DNA of 64,000 nucleotides from Nocardia sp. alder85J (lineage in GTDB: Bacteria > Actinomycetota > Actinomycetes > Mycobacteriales > Mycobacteriaceae): contig NZ_JAIUCZ020000011.1 in the NCBI RefSeq assembly GCF_020176955.2, forward strand, positions 264,149 to 328,148. Direction: 5' to 3'. Positions 1 through 8,068 of the stretch are shown here, piece by piece. A program made the position numbers and the translations under genes. Every line of letters begins with the position of its first letter. Position 1 is the first letter of the stretch. The notes under the pieces are model-generated. The model was given only the letters and a program-made list of their open reading frames with translations, was not told where the DNA came from and did not search any database.

Positions 1-2
1 TG

Positions 3-1277
3 GCCAGGCCCGCGCGACTCGCTGAGACACCCACCGAACTGCTGTCCGGCATGCGCGAGGTGATCGAGGGCCCGCTGGCCGAGATCGCGAACCGGTTCTC
101 GCTGCGCCTGGCCGACCGCTGTCCGCACACCGCGCTGATCATCTTCACCCGCGAATGCACCGGCCGCCCCCGCAAGGTGGCCGGACCCGCGGACCTGATC
201 GAACGGGTCACCATCGGCGAACTCGACGTGCTGCGGCAGTCGCTGGACCACGGCGCCACCCGCACCGGCCCGGCGCGGCTGGCCGGGGCCGCCCACCGGG
301 TGTGGGCGGTCCGCGACCGCACCGACACCCTGCTGGTGCTGGTCCTGCCCGAGGACGCGGAAGTGGCTGCACCGCAGGAGATCTCAGCTCAGTTCGGCGT
401 TGTCGCGACCTCGATCCGGCAGCAGGTGGCGCAGGCCAGCCCGGACTACCTCGCCGAATCCCGGGCCGCCTCCAGCGAACGCGCCCGCACCATCACCGAA
501 CTCACCGCCGTCCAGGAAGCGACCCTGACCGGCCTGCTCGGTACCCTGCGCTCGGCCGACCTGGACGACCGCCGCGCCCGCGCCGCGGCCACCGAGATCG
601 CCTCCGGCGCCCTGATCGCCCTGCGCGCGGCCGGCGAATCCGACCGCGCCCGCTTCGCCGAACCCCTGACCGAGGCGTTCGCCCGCCTGCACGCGGAGAT
701 CGACTCGCTGCTGTGCGGCCGCGGCATCGATCTGCACTGCTCCGGCCCCGCCGACGACCGCAGCGTCTCCGGCGAGATCGCCTATGCCGCAAGGGCGATG
801 GTGCGCGCGGTGGTCCTGGCCTTCGGCGCCGAACCGGGCCCGGAGCGGATCCGGGTGGCCTGGGCTTGCGACGGCGACAACCTCCTGATCGACGCCCAGG
901 AACAGGCCGCCGGCACCGTCGACACCGAGGCCCTCGCCCGCCAGCTGTCCGGTCGCGCCGACGCCGTCCGCGGCGCCTACACCCTGGAATCGGTGCCCGG
1001 CTGGGGCAGCCGCGTCACCCTCACCATCCCCCTGGAACACCACCGCCCCCGCGCCGGCGAACACCCCCTGTCGGTCCTGAACCGCCGCGAACTGGAGGTA
1101 TTGGGCCACCTCACCGCCGGAAAGCGCAACCGCGCCATCGCCGACGCCCTCGGGATCACCGAGAGCACGGTGAAATTCCACGTCGCCCGCCTGCTGAAGA
1201 AACTGGACGTCGCCACCCGCGGCGAAGCCGCCGTCCTCGGCGCCCGCCTCGGCGTCGACACCGACCACCTGCCCTGA
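3..1277 (+). CDS. LuxR-type transcriptional regulator, 5' end cut by the window
   Basis: The reading frame is open from the left edge of the window with no stop before the first ATG at 51, so the true start probably lies outside. From that ATG the protein has 408 residues. The last 69 (about 340-408) form a LuxR/GerE helix-turn-helix: RELEVLGHLTAGKRNRAIAD followed by a recognition helix with ESTVKFHVARLLKKL. The middle (about 130-330) is helical and ends in a stretch resembling a histidine-kinase-type ATPase fold (GWGSRVTLTIPL). The N-terminal part may be a GAF-like sensor, but I cannot assign it. The ligand is unknown. The gene converges with the ATPase gene that follows. Confidence 0.8.
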   Translation, partial: ARPARLAETPTELLSGMREVIEGPLAEIANRFSLRLADRCPHTALIIFTRECTGRPRKVAGPADLIERVTIGELDVLRQSLDHGATRTGPARLAGAAHRVWAVRDRTDTLLVLVLPEDAEVAAPQEISAQFGVVATSIRQQVAQASPDYLAESRAASSERARTITELTAVQEATLTGLLGTLRSADLDDRRARAAATEIASGALIALRAAGESDRARFAEPLTEAFARLHAEIDSLLCGRGIDLHCSGPADDRSVSGEIAYAARAMVRAVVLAFGAEPGPERIRVAWACDGDNLLIDAQEQAAGTVDTEALARQLSGRADAVRGAYTLESVPGWGSRVTLTIPLEHHRPRAGEHPLSVLNRRELEVLGHLTAGKRNRAIADALGITESTVKFHVARLLKKLDVATRGEAAVLGARLGVDTDHLP

Positions 1278-1405
1278 ACCGGCTCACCACGAGCGGTCTC
1301 GCTTGCGTGCGACCGATGGCAGCTGTGTCCATCCGGCGGAACGTTCGGTGCAGCGCTCCGCACCGTCCTCCCTCGACCTGATCGAACGTCGGAGGCCGGC
1401 GGCAC

Positions 1406-2155
1406 TCAGTCCGATTCGAGCAGGTACCGCAGATACCGTTCGGGGGCGGCGAGGAAGTCGCGGGTCATCTGCACCGGCAGCGCATCGTCGTAGGCGACCC
1501 GGTCGATACCGCCGTCGTCGCCGATCTGGTAGATCGTCGCCCCGGGTAGCGCGAGCAGGATCGGGGAGTGGGTGGCCACGATGAGCTGGCAGCGCTGGGC
1601 GATCAGTTCGGCGAAACGCGCCAGCACCGCCAGGCAGCCGCGCGGGGACAGCGCCGCCTCGGGCTCGTCCAGCAGATAGAGGCCGTCGGGCCCGAACCGC
1701 TCCCGCATCAGCGCGACGAACGACTCACCGTGCGAGCGCTCGTGCAGCCGGACCCCGCCGTAGCCTGCTTCGGCCAGACCCGGGATGCGCTCGATCTCGG
1801 TGGCGACGTTGTAGAACGATTCGGCGCGCAGGAAGAACCTGGTCCGGGGCTTGCGGGTGCCCCACGACACGCGCAGGTGGTCACCGAGTTCGGATTCGGT
1901 GGACCTGGTCGCGAAGCGGAAATTCTGGCTGCCGCCTTCGGGATTGAATCCGGTGGCGACCGCGATCGCCTCCAGCAGCGTGGATTTGCCGCTGCCGTTC
2001 TCGCCCACCAGGAAGATCGCACCCGGCGGAATCCGCAGGCCGCCCCCGCGGCGCAGCGCCGCGACCACGGGCAGGTCGAACGGATACCCGTCCCGCTCGT
2101 CCGCGCTCGGATCGATCCGCACCTCCCGGATGAATCCACGTTGCTCTGTCACCAC
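1406..2155 (-). CDS. AAA family ATPase (ABC/SMC-like, OLD/RecF-type fold)
   Basis: A 249-residue stand-alone ATP-binding protein. Walker A is GENGSGKST at about 51-59, a signature-like SHGES lies at 141-145, Walker B with LLDEPEAALS at 161-170, and the switch histidine in ATHSP at 194-198. This order is that of the compact AAA_21/AAA_15-type ATPases related to RecF and SMC heads. No coiled coil, TOPRIM or membrane segment is present, so it is neither a full OLD nuclease nor an ABC exporter. No partner gene is adjacent. A role in DNA repair, stress response or phage defence is possible but cannot be decided from the sequence. Confidence 0.8.
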   Translation of the reverse strand: MVTEQRGFIREVRIDPSADERDGYPFDLPVVAALRRGGGLRIPPGAIFLVGENGSGKSTLLEAIAVATGFNPEGGSQNFRFATRSTESELGDHLRVSWGTRKPRTRFFLRAESFYNVATEIERIPGLAEAGYGGVRLHERSHGESFVALMRERFGPDGLYLLDEPEAALSPRGCLAVLARFAELIAQRCQLIVATHSPILLALPGATIYQIGDDGGIDRVAYDDALPVQMTRDFLAAPERYLRYLLESD

Positions 2156-2430
2156 TCGTGTCCCCCTCGCCCACCCGTCGATCCGGCTTCGGGCGGATCA
2201 TGCACACGGTGGACACGGGGCACCGCCGCGCTCTGCACTGTCGCACGCTGTCGCCGCCGCGCTGTGTCGCACCACGCTACCCGCCGCGCACTGTCGTTCA
2301 TCGCGTCGCTGTATTCCCGGTCGCCGCGCATCGCGGAGACCGGCTCCATTGTGCATGCGTCGCGCCGGTTTTCGGGAACAGGCGAGTGCCCTGTCGTGGT
2401 GTCGCGCGGCCGGGCCTTCCGCCACCGGAA

Positions 2431-2994
2431 CTACCCGACCGGTGCCTCCGCCTGCAACACGGTGAGGAAGGCCCGCATCCACAGCGGGTGGTCCGGCCAG
2501 GCGCGGCCGGAGACGATGTTGCCGTCGACGTGGTCGGGGCTGTCGACCCAGTGGGCGCCGGCGGCGGCCAGGTCGGGTTCCAGGGCGGGGTAGGCGCTGC
2601 AACTGCGGCCGGTGAGGGCGCCGGTGGCGGCGAGGATCAGGGGGCCGTGGCAGAGGGCGGCGATGGGTTTGCCGGTGTCGACGAAATGCTGCACCAGGTG
2701 GCGGCAATCCTTGTTGCCGCGCAGGTATTCCGGGGCTCTGCCGCCGGGGATGACCAGGGCCGCGTAGGTATCCGGGTCGACCTCGGTGAAAGCCAGGTCG
2801 GCGGGCCAGGTGTGGCCGGGCTTCTCGGTGTAGGTGTCGAAGCCGGGGACGAAATCGTGGACCACGAACTGCAACACCTTGCGGGCGGGGGCGGCGATGT
2901 CCACCTCGTAGCCCGCTTCCAGCAATCGCTGGTACGGGTACATGACCTCGAGGTCCTCGGCGGCATCTCCGGTGATCAGAAGCACCTTCGGCAT
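2431..2994 (-). CDS. DJ-1/PfpI family protein
   Basis: A 187-residue single-domain protein of the class I glutamine amidotransferase-like (DJ-1/PfpI) superfamily. The nucleophile elbow ALCHGP puts Cys115 next to His116, and Glu13 is the conserved acid that tunes the cysteine. Family members act as glyoxalases, deglycases, chaperones or peptidases; which one applies here cannot be told. It starts 36 bp after the stop of the nitric oxide synthase gene on the same strand, so the two are probably one transcript. That placement suggests a role in reactive-carbonyl or nitrosative stress. Confidence 0.85.
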   Translation of the reverse strand: MPKVLLITGDAAEDLEVMYPYQRLLEAGYEVDIAAPARKVLQFVVHDFVPGFDTYTEKPGHTWPADLAFTEVDPDTYAALVIPGGRAPEYLRGNKDCRHLVQHFVDTGKPIAALCHGPLILAATGALTGRSCSAYPALEPDLAAAGAHWVDSPDHVDGNIVSGRAWPDHPLWMRAFLTVLQAEAPVG

Positions 2995-3030
2995 GGGCGC
3001 TCACCTCCGGGACAGATGGTAGGGCCCGGA

Positions 3031-4158
3031 TCACTCCCGGCGGACGAAGTTCGGTCGGACGGCCGGGTCGGGGGGATCGTAGTAGCGGTGGAAGGTGGGG
3101 GTGAGGCCCGCGGACATGGGTGGGTTGATCCAGGACCAGTCGGCGGGGCAGCCGCGGCCGGCGGCCTCCTCGCGGCGCACGTGCCCGAGGAACTGTGTGG
3201 CGACGGTGTGGTGGTCGACGATGTACACGCCGGCCTTCCGATAGCTGTGCAGCACCGCCACATTCAGCTCCACCAGGGCGCGGTCGCGCCACAGGGTGCG
3301 CTCGCTGGAGCGGTCCAGGCCGAGTCGTTCGGCGATCACGGGCAGCATGTCGTAGCGGTCCCGGTCGCTGAGGTTGCGGGCGCCGATCTCGGTGGAGACG
3401 TACCAGCCGTTGAACGGGGCCACCGGATAGGTGAGGCCGCCGATCTCCAGATTCATGTTCGAAACCGCCGGTATCGCATGCCATTTCAGGCCGAGCTCGG
3501 CGAACCAGGGATGGTCCGGATGTTCCAGCGGGACCTCGCGGACCACGTCCGGCGGCAGCGGGAACCAGCGCAGCGGCTCGCCGGGCGCGCTGATCAGCAG
3601 GGGCAGTACGTCGAAGGCCGTGCGGGCGCCGCGCCAGCCGAGGCGGCGGGCCAGGTCGGTGAGTTCGACCGCGTCCGGATCGCCGAGCACCGTACCGTCC
3701 GGCGTGCGGTAACCGGCGTAACGGATCAACTGCGAGTTGAGGATCCGGAACGACTGCCCGTCCGGGCCGGCCTGTGGTCCGACGGTGATCAGGGAGCGCA
3801 CCGCGCGGCCCTGGAGTGCGCGGCGCAGGTGCTCGAAGCAGGCCGCGGCCAGATCCGCGGCGCTGCGCACTGATCGGGCGTCGAGCAATTCCAGTGAGCG
3901 CCAATGGCTGCGGCCCACGCAGCGATCGTGATTGCGCCAGGCCAGCCGGGCGCCGATCACGATCTCCTCGGCGGTCTGCCGATAGCTGCCGTGGGTGCGC
4001 AACTGCCACAACGCCATCAACCGGCGGCGGCGGGGCAGGTGGGACAGTTCGGGTTGCCGGAAGAACTCGTCGCATTCGCGTAATCGGCGGCCCAGGTCGG
4101 CGTCGGGGGCGGGATTCGGTTCGACGACCGACGGGACACGAGCGGCGGTGCGATTCAC
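3031..4158 (-). CDS. nos: bacterial nitric oxide synthase, oxygenase domain
   Basis: Oxidises L-arginine to citrulline and nitric oxide using heme and a tetrahydropterin; bacterial enzymes lack the reductase half and borrow electrons. I choose the GTG at 4158 (375 residues) because GGAG sits five to seven bases upstream; a longer frame from 4290 adds a stretch without family likeness. The heme thiolate is Cys80 in WRNHDRCVGR. The substrate-binding region carries SNMNLEIGG and GWYVSTEIGARN with the arginine-binding Glu257. HTVATQFLGHVRREEAAGR near the C-terminus is the conserved pterin and dimer region. Length matches the family (about 360-380). No reductase gene adjoins it; a DJ-1/PfpI gene follows at 36 bp. 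Confidence 0.93.
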   Translation of the reverse strand: MNRTAARVPSVVEPNPAPDADLGRRLRECDEFFRQPELSHLPRRRRLMALWQLRTHGSYRQTAEEIVIGARLAWRNHDRCVGRSHWRSLELLDARSVRSAADLAAACFEHLRRALQGRAVRSLITVGPQAGPDGQSFRILNSQLIRYAGYRTPDGTVLGDPDAVELTDLARRLGWRGARTAFDVLPLLISAPGEPLRWFPLPPDVVREVPLEHPDHPWFAELGLKWHAIPAVSNMNLEIGGLTYPVAPFNGWYVSTEIGARNLSDRDRYDMLPVIAERLGLDRSSERTLWRDRALVELNVAVLHSYRKAGVYIVDHHTVATQFLGHVRREEAAGRGCPADWSWINPPMSAGLTPTFHRYYDPPDPAVRPNFVRRE

Positions 4159-4305
4159 GACAAACTCCGGTTCGACGCGGCGTGCTGCACAATAACTGTA
4201 CTTCTCATCGTGCCAGCATCGGCCGGAGTCCGTGGGCTGTTTCGCAACGATATCGTGGTGACATCGCCCCGCCACCCGTGAAACGGGCATTTGCGACAGG
4301 GTCGC

Positions 4306-5574
4306 TCAGGCCGTCGTCGGCTCCGATTCCGATTCGGCCGCGCCGAATCTGATCCCCCGGGCCTCCCGGCCCAGCGAGGTGAAGAAGACGACCGCCAGGA
4401 ACACCGGAATGATGGTCACCGCCAGCGCGAACGGATACCCGTGGTGTTCGGCCAGCCGTTCCTGGATCGGCAGGTTCAGCGAGGCCAGCAGATTACCGAG
4501 CTGATAGGTGACGCCCGGATAGAAACCGCGGATGGCGTCCGGCGACATCTCGGTGAGATGCGCCGGGATCACACCCCAGGCGCCCTGCACCGCCAGCTGC
4601 ATGAGAAATGAACCGAGACACAGCATTCCGGCGGTGTGCGAGTAGGCGAACAGCGGCACGATGGGCAGCCCCAGCACCGCGCAGAACACGATCGTGTTGC
4701 GGCGGCCGTACTTCGACGACAGCGTGCCGAACACCAGCCCGCCGATGATCGCGCCGACGTTGTACAGCACCGCGATCCAGCGCGCGGCCGTGGTGGACAG
4801 CCCCGCGCCCTCGTGCACGTGCGCGGACAGGAAGGTGGGGTACACGTCCTGGGTGCCGTGGCTCATCCAGTTGAACGCGGTCATCAGCAGCACCAGATAG
4901 ACGAAGCGGCGCAACACCACCGGATTCGACAGCACGGTCCGCAGCGAGGTCTTGGTGCTGCGCAATCGCTCCTGGGTGGCCTCCCAGACCTCCGATTCCT
5001 TGACCCGGGACCGGATGATCAGGATGACCAGCGCCGGCACGATCGACAGCGCGAACAGCCAGCGCCACGACAGGCCCCACCAGTTGATCACCAGCAGCGA
5101 CGCCAGCGAGGCCAGCAGATATCCGAACGAATATCCCTCCTGGAGCAGCCCCGAGAAGAAGCCGCGGCGTTCGGCGGGGATCTTCTCCATCGCCAGCGCG
5201 GCCCCCAGCCCCCATTCGCCGCCCATCCCGATGCCGTACAGCAGCCGCAGGATCACCAGCACCGTGAAATTGGGCGCGAACGCGCACAGGAAGCCGGCGA
5301 CGGAATAACAGGCGACGTTGACCATCAGCGGGGTGCGGCGACCGACCCGGTCGGCCCACAACCCGAACAGCAGCGCCCCGACCGGGCGCATGATCAGGGT
5401 CGCCGTCGTGATGAAGGCGACCTCGGTCGTCTTCATGTGAAAGCTCTTCGCGATGTCGGCGTATACCAGCACCACGAGGAAGAAATCGAAAGCGTCCATC
5501 GTCCAGCCCAATTGGGCTGCGATGAAGGCATTGCGCTGGTCGGTGGTGAGCCGGCCGCTCGATTGTGTCGTCAT
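4306..5574 (-). CDS. MFS proton symporter of the SHS family, probably lactate/pyruvate (Jen1-like)
   Basis: A 422-residue permease with about 12 hydrophobic segments, starting LTTDQRNAFIAAQLGWTMDA. The segment NWMSHGTQDVYPT fits the Jen1 signature N-x-x-[ST]-H-x-[ST]-Q-D-x-x-x-T, which lines the monocarboxylate path in fungal lactate permeases, so lactate, pyruvate or acetate is a better guess than sialic acid. RRPV/GRRTP-type cytoplasmic loops of the MFS are visible. The ATG at 5574 is preferred over the upstream in-frame start because AAGGA lies about six bases upstream. It is transcribed alone; the upstream gap holds a direct repeat that may be an operator. Confidence 0.85.
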   Translation of the reverse strand: MTTQSSGRLTTDQRNAFIAAQLGWTMDAFDFFLVVLVYADIAKSFHMKTTEVAFITTATLIMRPVGALLFGLWADRVGRRTPLMVNVACYSVAGFLCAFAPNFTVLVILRLLYGIGMGGEWGLGAALAMEKIPAERRGFFSGLLQEGYSFGYLLASLASLLVINWWGLSWRWLFALSIVPALVILIIRSRVKESEVWEATQERLRSTKTSLRTVLSNPVVLRRFVYLVLLMTAFNWMSHGTQDVYPTFLSAHVHEGAGLSTTAARWIAVLYNVGAIIGGLVFGTLSSKYGRRNTIVFCAVLGLPIVPLFAYSHTAGMLCLGSFLMQLAVQGAWGVIPAHLTEMSPDAIRGFYPGVTYQLGNLLASLNLPIQERLAEHHGYPFALAVTIIPVFLAVVFFTSLGREARGIRFGAAESESEPTTA

Positions 5575-5715
5575 GTGGGTCCTTACCGGGCGAGACGATT
5601 CCGGTGGCGCCGGAATCGCCACCGGGCACGCCGCCGGCCGCGGACCGGCGCCGCGGCGAAAGTGTGCGTTTCACCGCGCGATCCGCGCCCCGCTTCGGGA
5701 CCTTCTCTAACAATC

Positions 5716-5742
5716 CCTTGGGAAATTTTACGTAACCTTGGG
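5716..5742. promoter_or_regulatory. direct repeat CCTTGGG x2 in an AT-rich promoter region
   Basis: Two copies of CCTTGGG lie at 5716-5722 and 5736-5742, exactly 20 bp apart (two helical turns), enclosing an AT-rich stretch with TTACGTAA-like symmetry. The block is about 140 bp upstream of the monocarboxylate transporter start and is the only AT-rich patch in this gap. A dimeric activator or repressor site is a reasonable guess; no regulator gene is adjacent. Confidence 0.35.
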
Positions 5743-5772
5743 GTGACGAGAGGTGACCGCTTACCCGACGCG

Positions 5773-6429
5773 CTACTCGGTAGCCGGCTCGACGAGGGCC
5801 AGCAGCTCCGCGCGGATGCGCTGCGGGTCCGCGCCCGCGGCGGCGAACACCCGCTCGCACAACTGCTCGTCGGTGTCGAGCAGGCCCAGCAGCAGATGTT
5901 CGGTGCGAATCTCGGTGTCGCGCCGCCGGGCCCACCATCCGGCGCGCTGGATGGCCTGCATCAGGACCCGCGACATCGCGGCCCGATAGCGCCCGAAGCC
6001 GATGCGCAGCATCTCGTTGGTCAGGCCGAGGGTGGACAACGACTGCGCGGCAATCGAATCGGGTGTCGCGATCGCGGTGCGGCCGATGCCCAGCAGCAGA
6101 TGGTCCGGGGTGATGGCCTCGTCGCCGACCGTGATCGACTGCCGGAAGGCCGCTTCCAGCGCCGCCTTGGCCTCCTCGGTGAACGGCAGATGGTTCGGGC
6201 TGGGCTCGCCCGCGCCGGGCTCCGGCCGCAGCCGTTGCGCCGCATCGGCCGGGCTGAGCCCCTCGTGCAGCAGCAGTTGCACAGTGGCGGGGGCGGTCCC
6301 GTCCTCGGCGGCCCCCAGCACGCCGAGCAGCAGGTGTTCGGATCCGATGTGCCGGTGGTGCAGCCGCCGCGCCTCCTCCTGCGAGACCACCACGACCCGT
6401 CGCGCCGCGTCGTCGAAACGCTCGAACAT
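5773..6429 (-). CDS. Clp N-terminal domain protein (ClpC-N-like, stand-alone)
   Basis: A 218-residue protein made only of Clp-N helical repeats, starting MFERFDDAARRVVVVSQEEA as in ClpC. EHLLLG or DHLLLG half-repeat motifs occur three times (about residues 30, 105 and 175). There is no ATPase module, so it cannot unfold proteins itself. Stand-alone proteins of this type are thought to act as adaptors or decoys for the ClpC/ClpP machinery. The start at 6429 has GAGG just upstream; longer in-frame extension has no family likeness. It lies alone between the transporter and the phosphoesterase, all on the minus strand. Confidence 0.85.
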   Translation of the reverse strand: MFERFDDAARRVVVVSQEEARRLHHRHIGSEHLLLGVLGAAEDGTAPATVQLLLHEGLSPADAAQRLRPEPGAGEPSPNHLPFTEEAKAALEAAFRQSITVGDEAITPDHLLLGIGRTAIATPDSIAAQSLSTLGLTNEMLRIGFGRYRAAMSRVLMQAIQRAGWWARRRDTEIRTEHLLLGLLDTDEQLCERVFAAAGADPQRIRAELLALVEPATE

Positions 6430-6514
6430 GCCGCCTCCTCGGGGTGTTCCTGACGAGTTTAGCCACGGCAACGAATTATTCTGCCGGACAACATGTTCGG
6501 TCGTGCGCGGTCGG

Positions 6515-7918
6515 TCAGGAGGCGGCCAGGCCCGAGAAGTCGCGCAGCACCACGTGATTGCGGTCGGCGACGCTGCCCAGCGCGTGGTCCGGGTGCAGGC
6601 CCAGATACTGGCGGCGGGTGCGGGTGCTCCAGCGCCGCGCGGCCTCGCTGCGGGTCTTGTAGAAGTTGACCATGTAGCCACCGGTGTACACCCGCACCAG
6701 CAGATAGCCGCCCGGGTACTCCTTGACCGCGGCGCCCTCGGTGAACTCGACCTCGATACCGGTGTCGGGCCGCCCGCGCCGGTTGCGGTGGGTGTGCCCA
6801 CTGTGGTGCAGGAAGACGCCGGGCGCCGCGCGGTACGCCTCGTGCAGTCCCGCGGCGGTGGCGCGGTCGAGCACGAAACCGGGCCCGCCCGGATTGCTCA
6901 CCGCCGCCGACAGTGTCACCGGGTGGTGGCCGAAGACGAGGGTGGGCCGGTCCGGATCGGCGGCCAGCACCTCGCGCAGCCGCGCCAGCTGCGGGGCGAC
7001 GATGGTGCCGCCGGAGCCGCGCAGCCGGGTGGTGTCCAGTCCGATCAGCCGCAGCCCGCCCGCCTCGTGCGTGACGAGCTGCTGCCTGGCGTGGAAGGCC
7101 GCACCCCACGGGTCGTTGCCGGGCGCGATCGGCGCGTCGTGATTGCCGCGGCAGGCCAGCCAGTCGTCGCCGAGCCGGCCCCAGCGGTCCAGCCGCGCCC
7201 GGATCGCGCGGGACTGCTCCACGGTGCCGCTGTCGGTCAGGTCGCCCGCCAGGATCAGGTGGTCGGCGGCGCGGTCGGGCCGGCGCACATCGCCGAGCAC
7301 CGCGTCCAGCATCAGTTCCGGATACTCGGCGGTGTCGTGCCGGACGCCGGTCGGCAGCCCGGCCACCAGCAGGCCGCTGGCGCGTTCGCCGTAGTGCACG
7401 TCGTTGGCCAGCGCCAGCGTGCGCAACAGCACCCCCGGCGGCGGTGTGAGCGTGGTGAACACGCCGGTGGATTCCGGGGTGCCGGGCGCGCGGGTCACCA
7501 GGGTGCGGGCCGGGACGGCGCGACGGCCGTCCGAGTACGCCTCGAACCGGTACGACCGCCCGGGTTCGAGCCCGTGGATCTCCGCGTAGTGGAAGGGGGT
7601 CCGGGTGGTGTCGAGGTGATACGGCCGCGCCGGGAGCCGCCCGTCCGCGGGCGTGATCCGCACCTCGGTGTCCGCGGGCTCGGGCCGCAGCCGCCCGGAG
7701 CGGTCCCGGACCCGGGTGGTCCAGGTCAGCACCGCCGACCGGTCCGTCACCGTCACCACCTCGAGGTCCGAGGCGAACAGCGATTGCCGTTGCACCCGAA
7801 CAGGATTCGTCGTATGCACGGTGAACGCCGCCGGTGCGCGGAACGGCGTCCGCACCGTCACCGCCGCCGCGCCCACCGCCACATTCGCCAACCACACCGT
7901 CCGCAAACGCGCGCCCAT
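6515..7918 (-). CDS. calcineurin-like metallophosphoesterase with N-terminal fibronectin-type domain
   Basis: A 467-residue protein. The two-metal phosphoesterase core is complete: DVH (LANDVHYGE), GD-x-x-D (AGDLTDSG), GNHD (CRGNHDAP), the GHH motif (VFGHHPVTL) and GHTH (HSGHTHRNR). Ahead of it, residues about 40-160 look like a beta-sandwich of the fibronectin/purple-acid-phosphatase type. The ATG at 7918 is chosen because GGAGG lies five bases upstream. The hydrophobic N-terminus may direct export or membrane attachment, though no clear cleavage site is seen. The substrate (phosphodiester or phosphomonoester) cannot be told. Confidence 0.85.
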   Translation of the reverse strand: MGARLRTVWLANVAVGAAAVTVRTPFRAPAAFTVHTTNPVRVQRQSLFASDLEVVTVTDRSAVLTWTTRVRDRSGRLRPEPADTEVRITPADGRLPARPYHLDTTRTPFHYAEIHGLEPGRSYRFEAYSDGRRAVPARTLVTRAPGTPESTGVFTTLTPPPGVLLRTLALANDVHYGERASGLLVAGLPTGVRHDTAEYPELMLDAVLGDVRRPDRAADHLILAGDLTDSGTVEQSRAIRARLDRWGRLGDDWLACRGNHDAPIAPGNDPWGAAFHARQQLVTHEAGGLRLIGLDTTRLRGSGGTIVAPQLARLREVLAADPDRPTLVFGHHPVTLSAAVSNPGGPGFVLDRATAAGLHEAYRAAPGVFLHHSGHTHRNRRGRPDTGIEVEFTEGAAVKEYPGGYLLVRVYTGGYMVNFYKTRSEAARRWSTRTRRQYLGLHPDHALGSVADRNHVVLRDFSGLAAS

Positions 7919-8068
7919 GGAAACCTCCGCCCAGTGTCCCCGGTTCGACATCGCGACGGTACGGCCGCCGTCTGAACGCTCCGGGGTGCGGATGTGTCCG
8001 CGCGGCTGCCGGTGCGGGATATTTCCGCCACGCCGGGCCGCCGCCGGTAAACCGGCGTTCGCCTGGGC

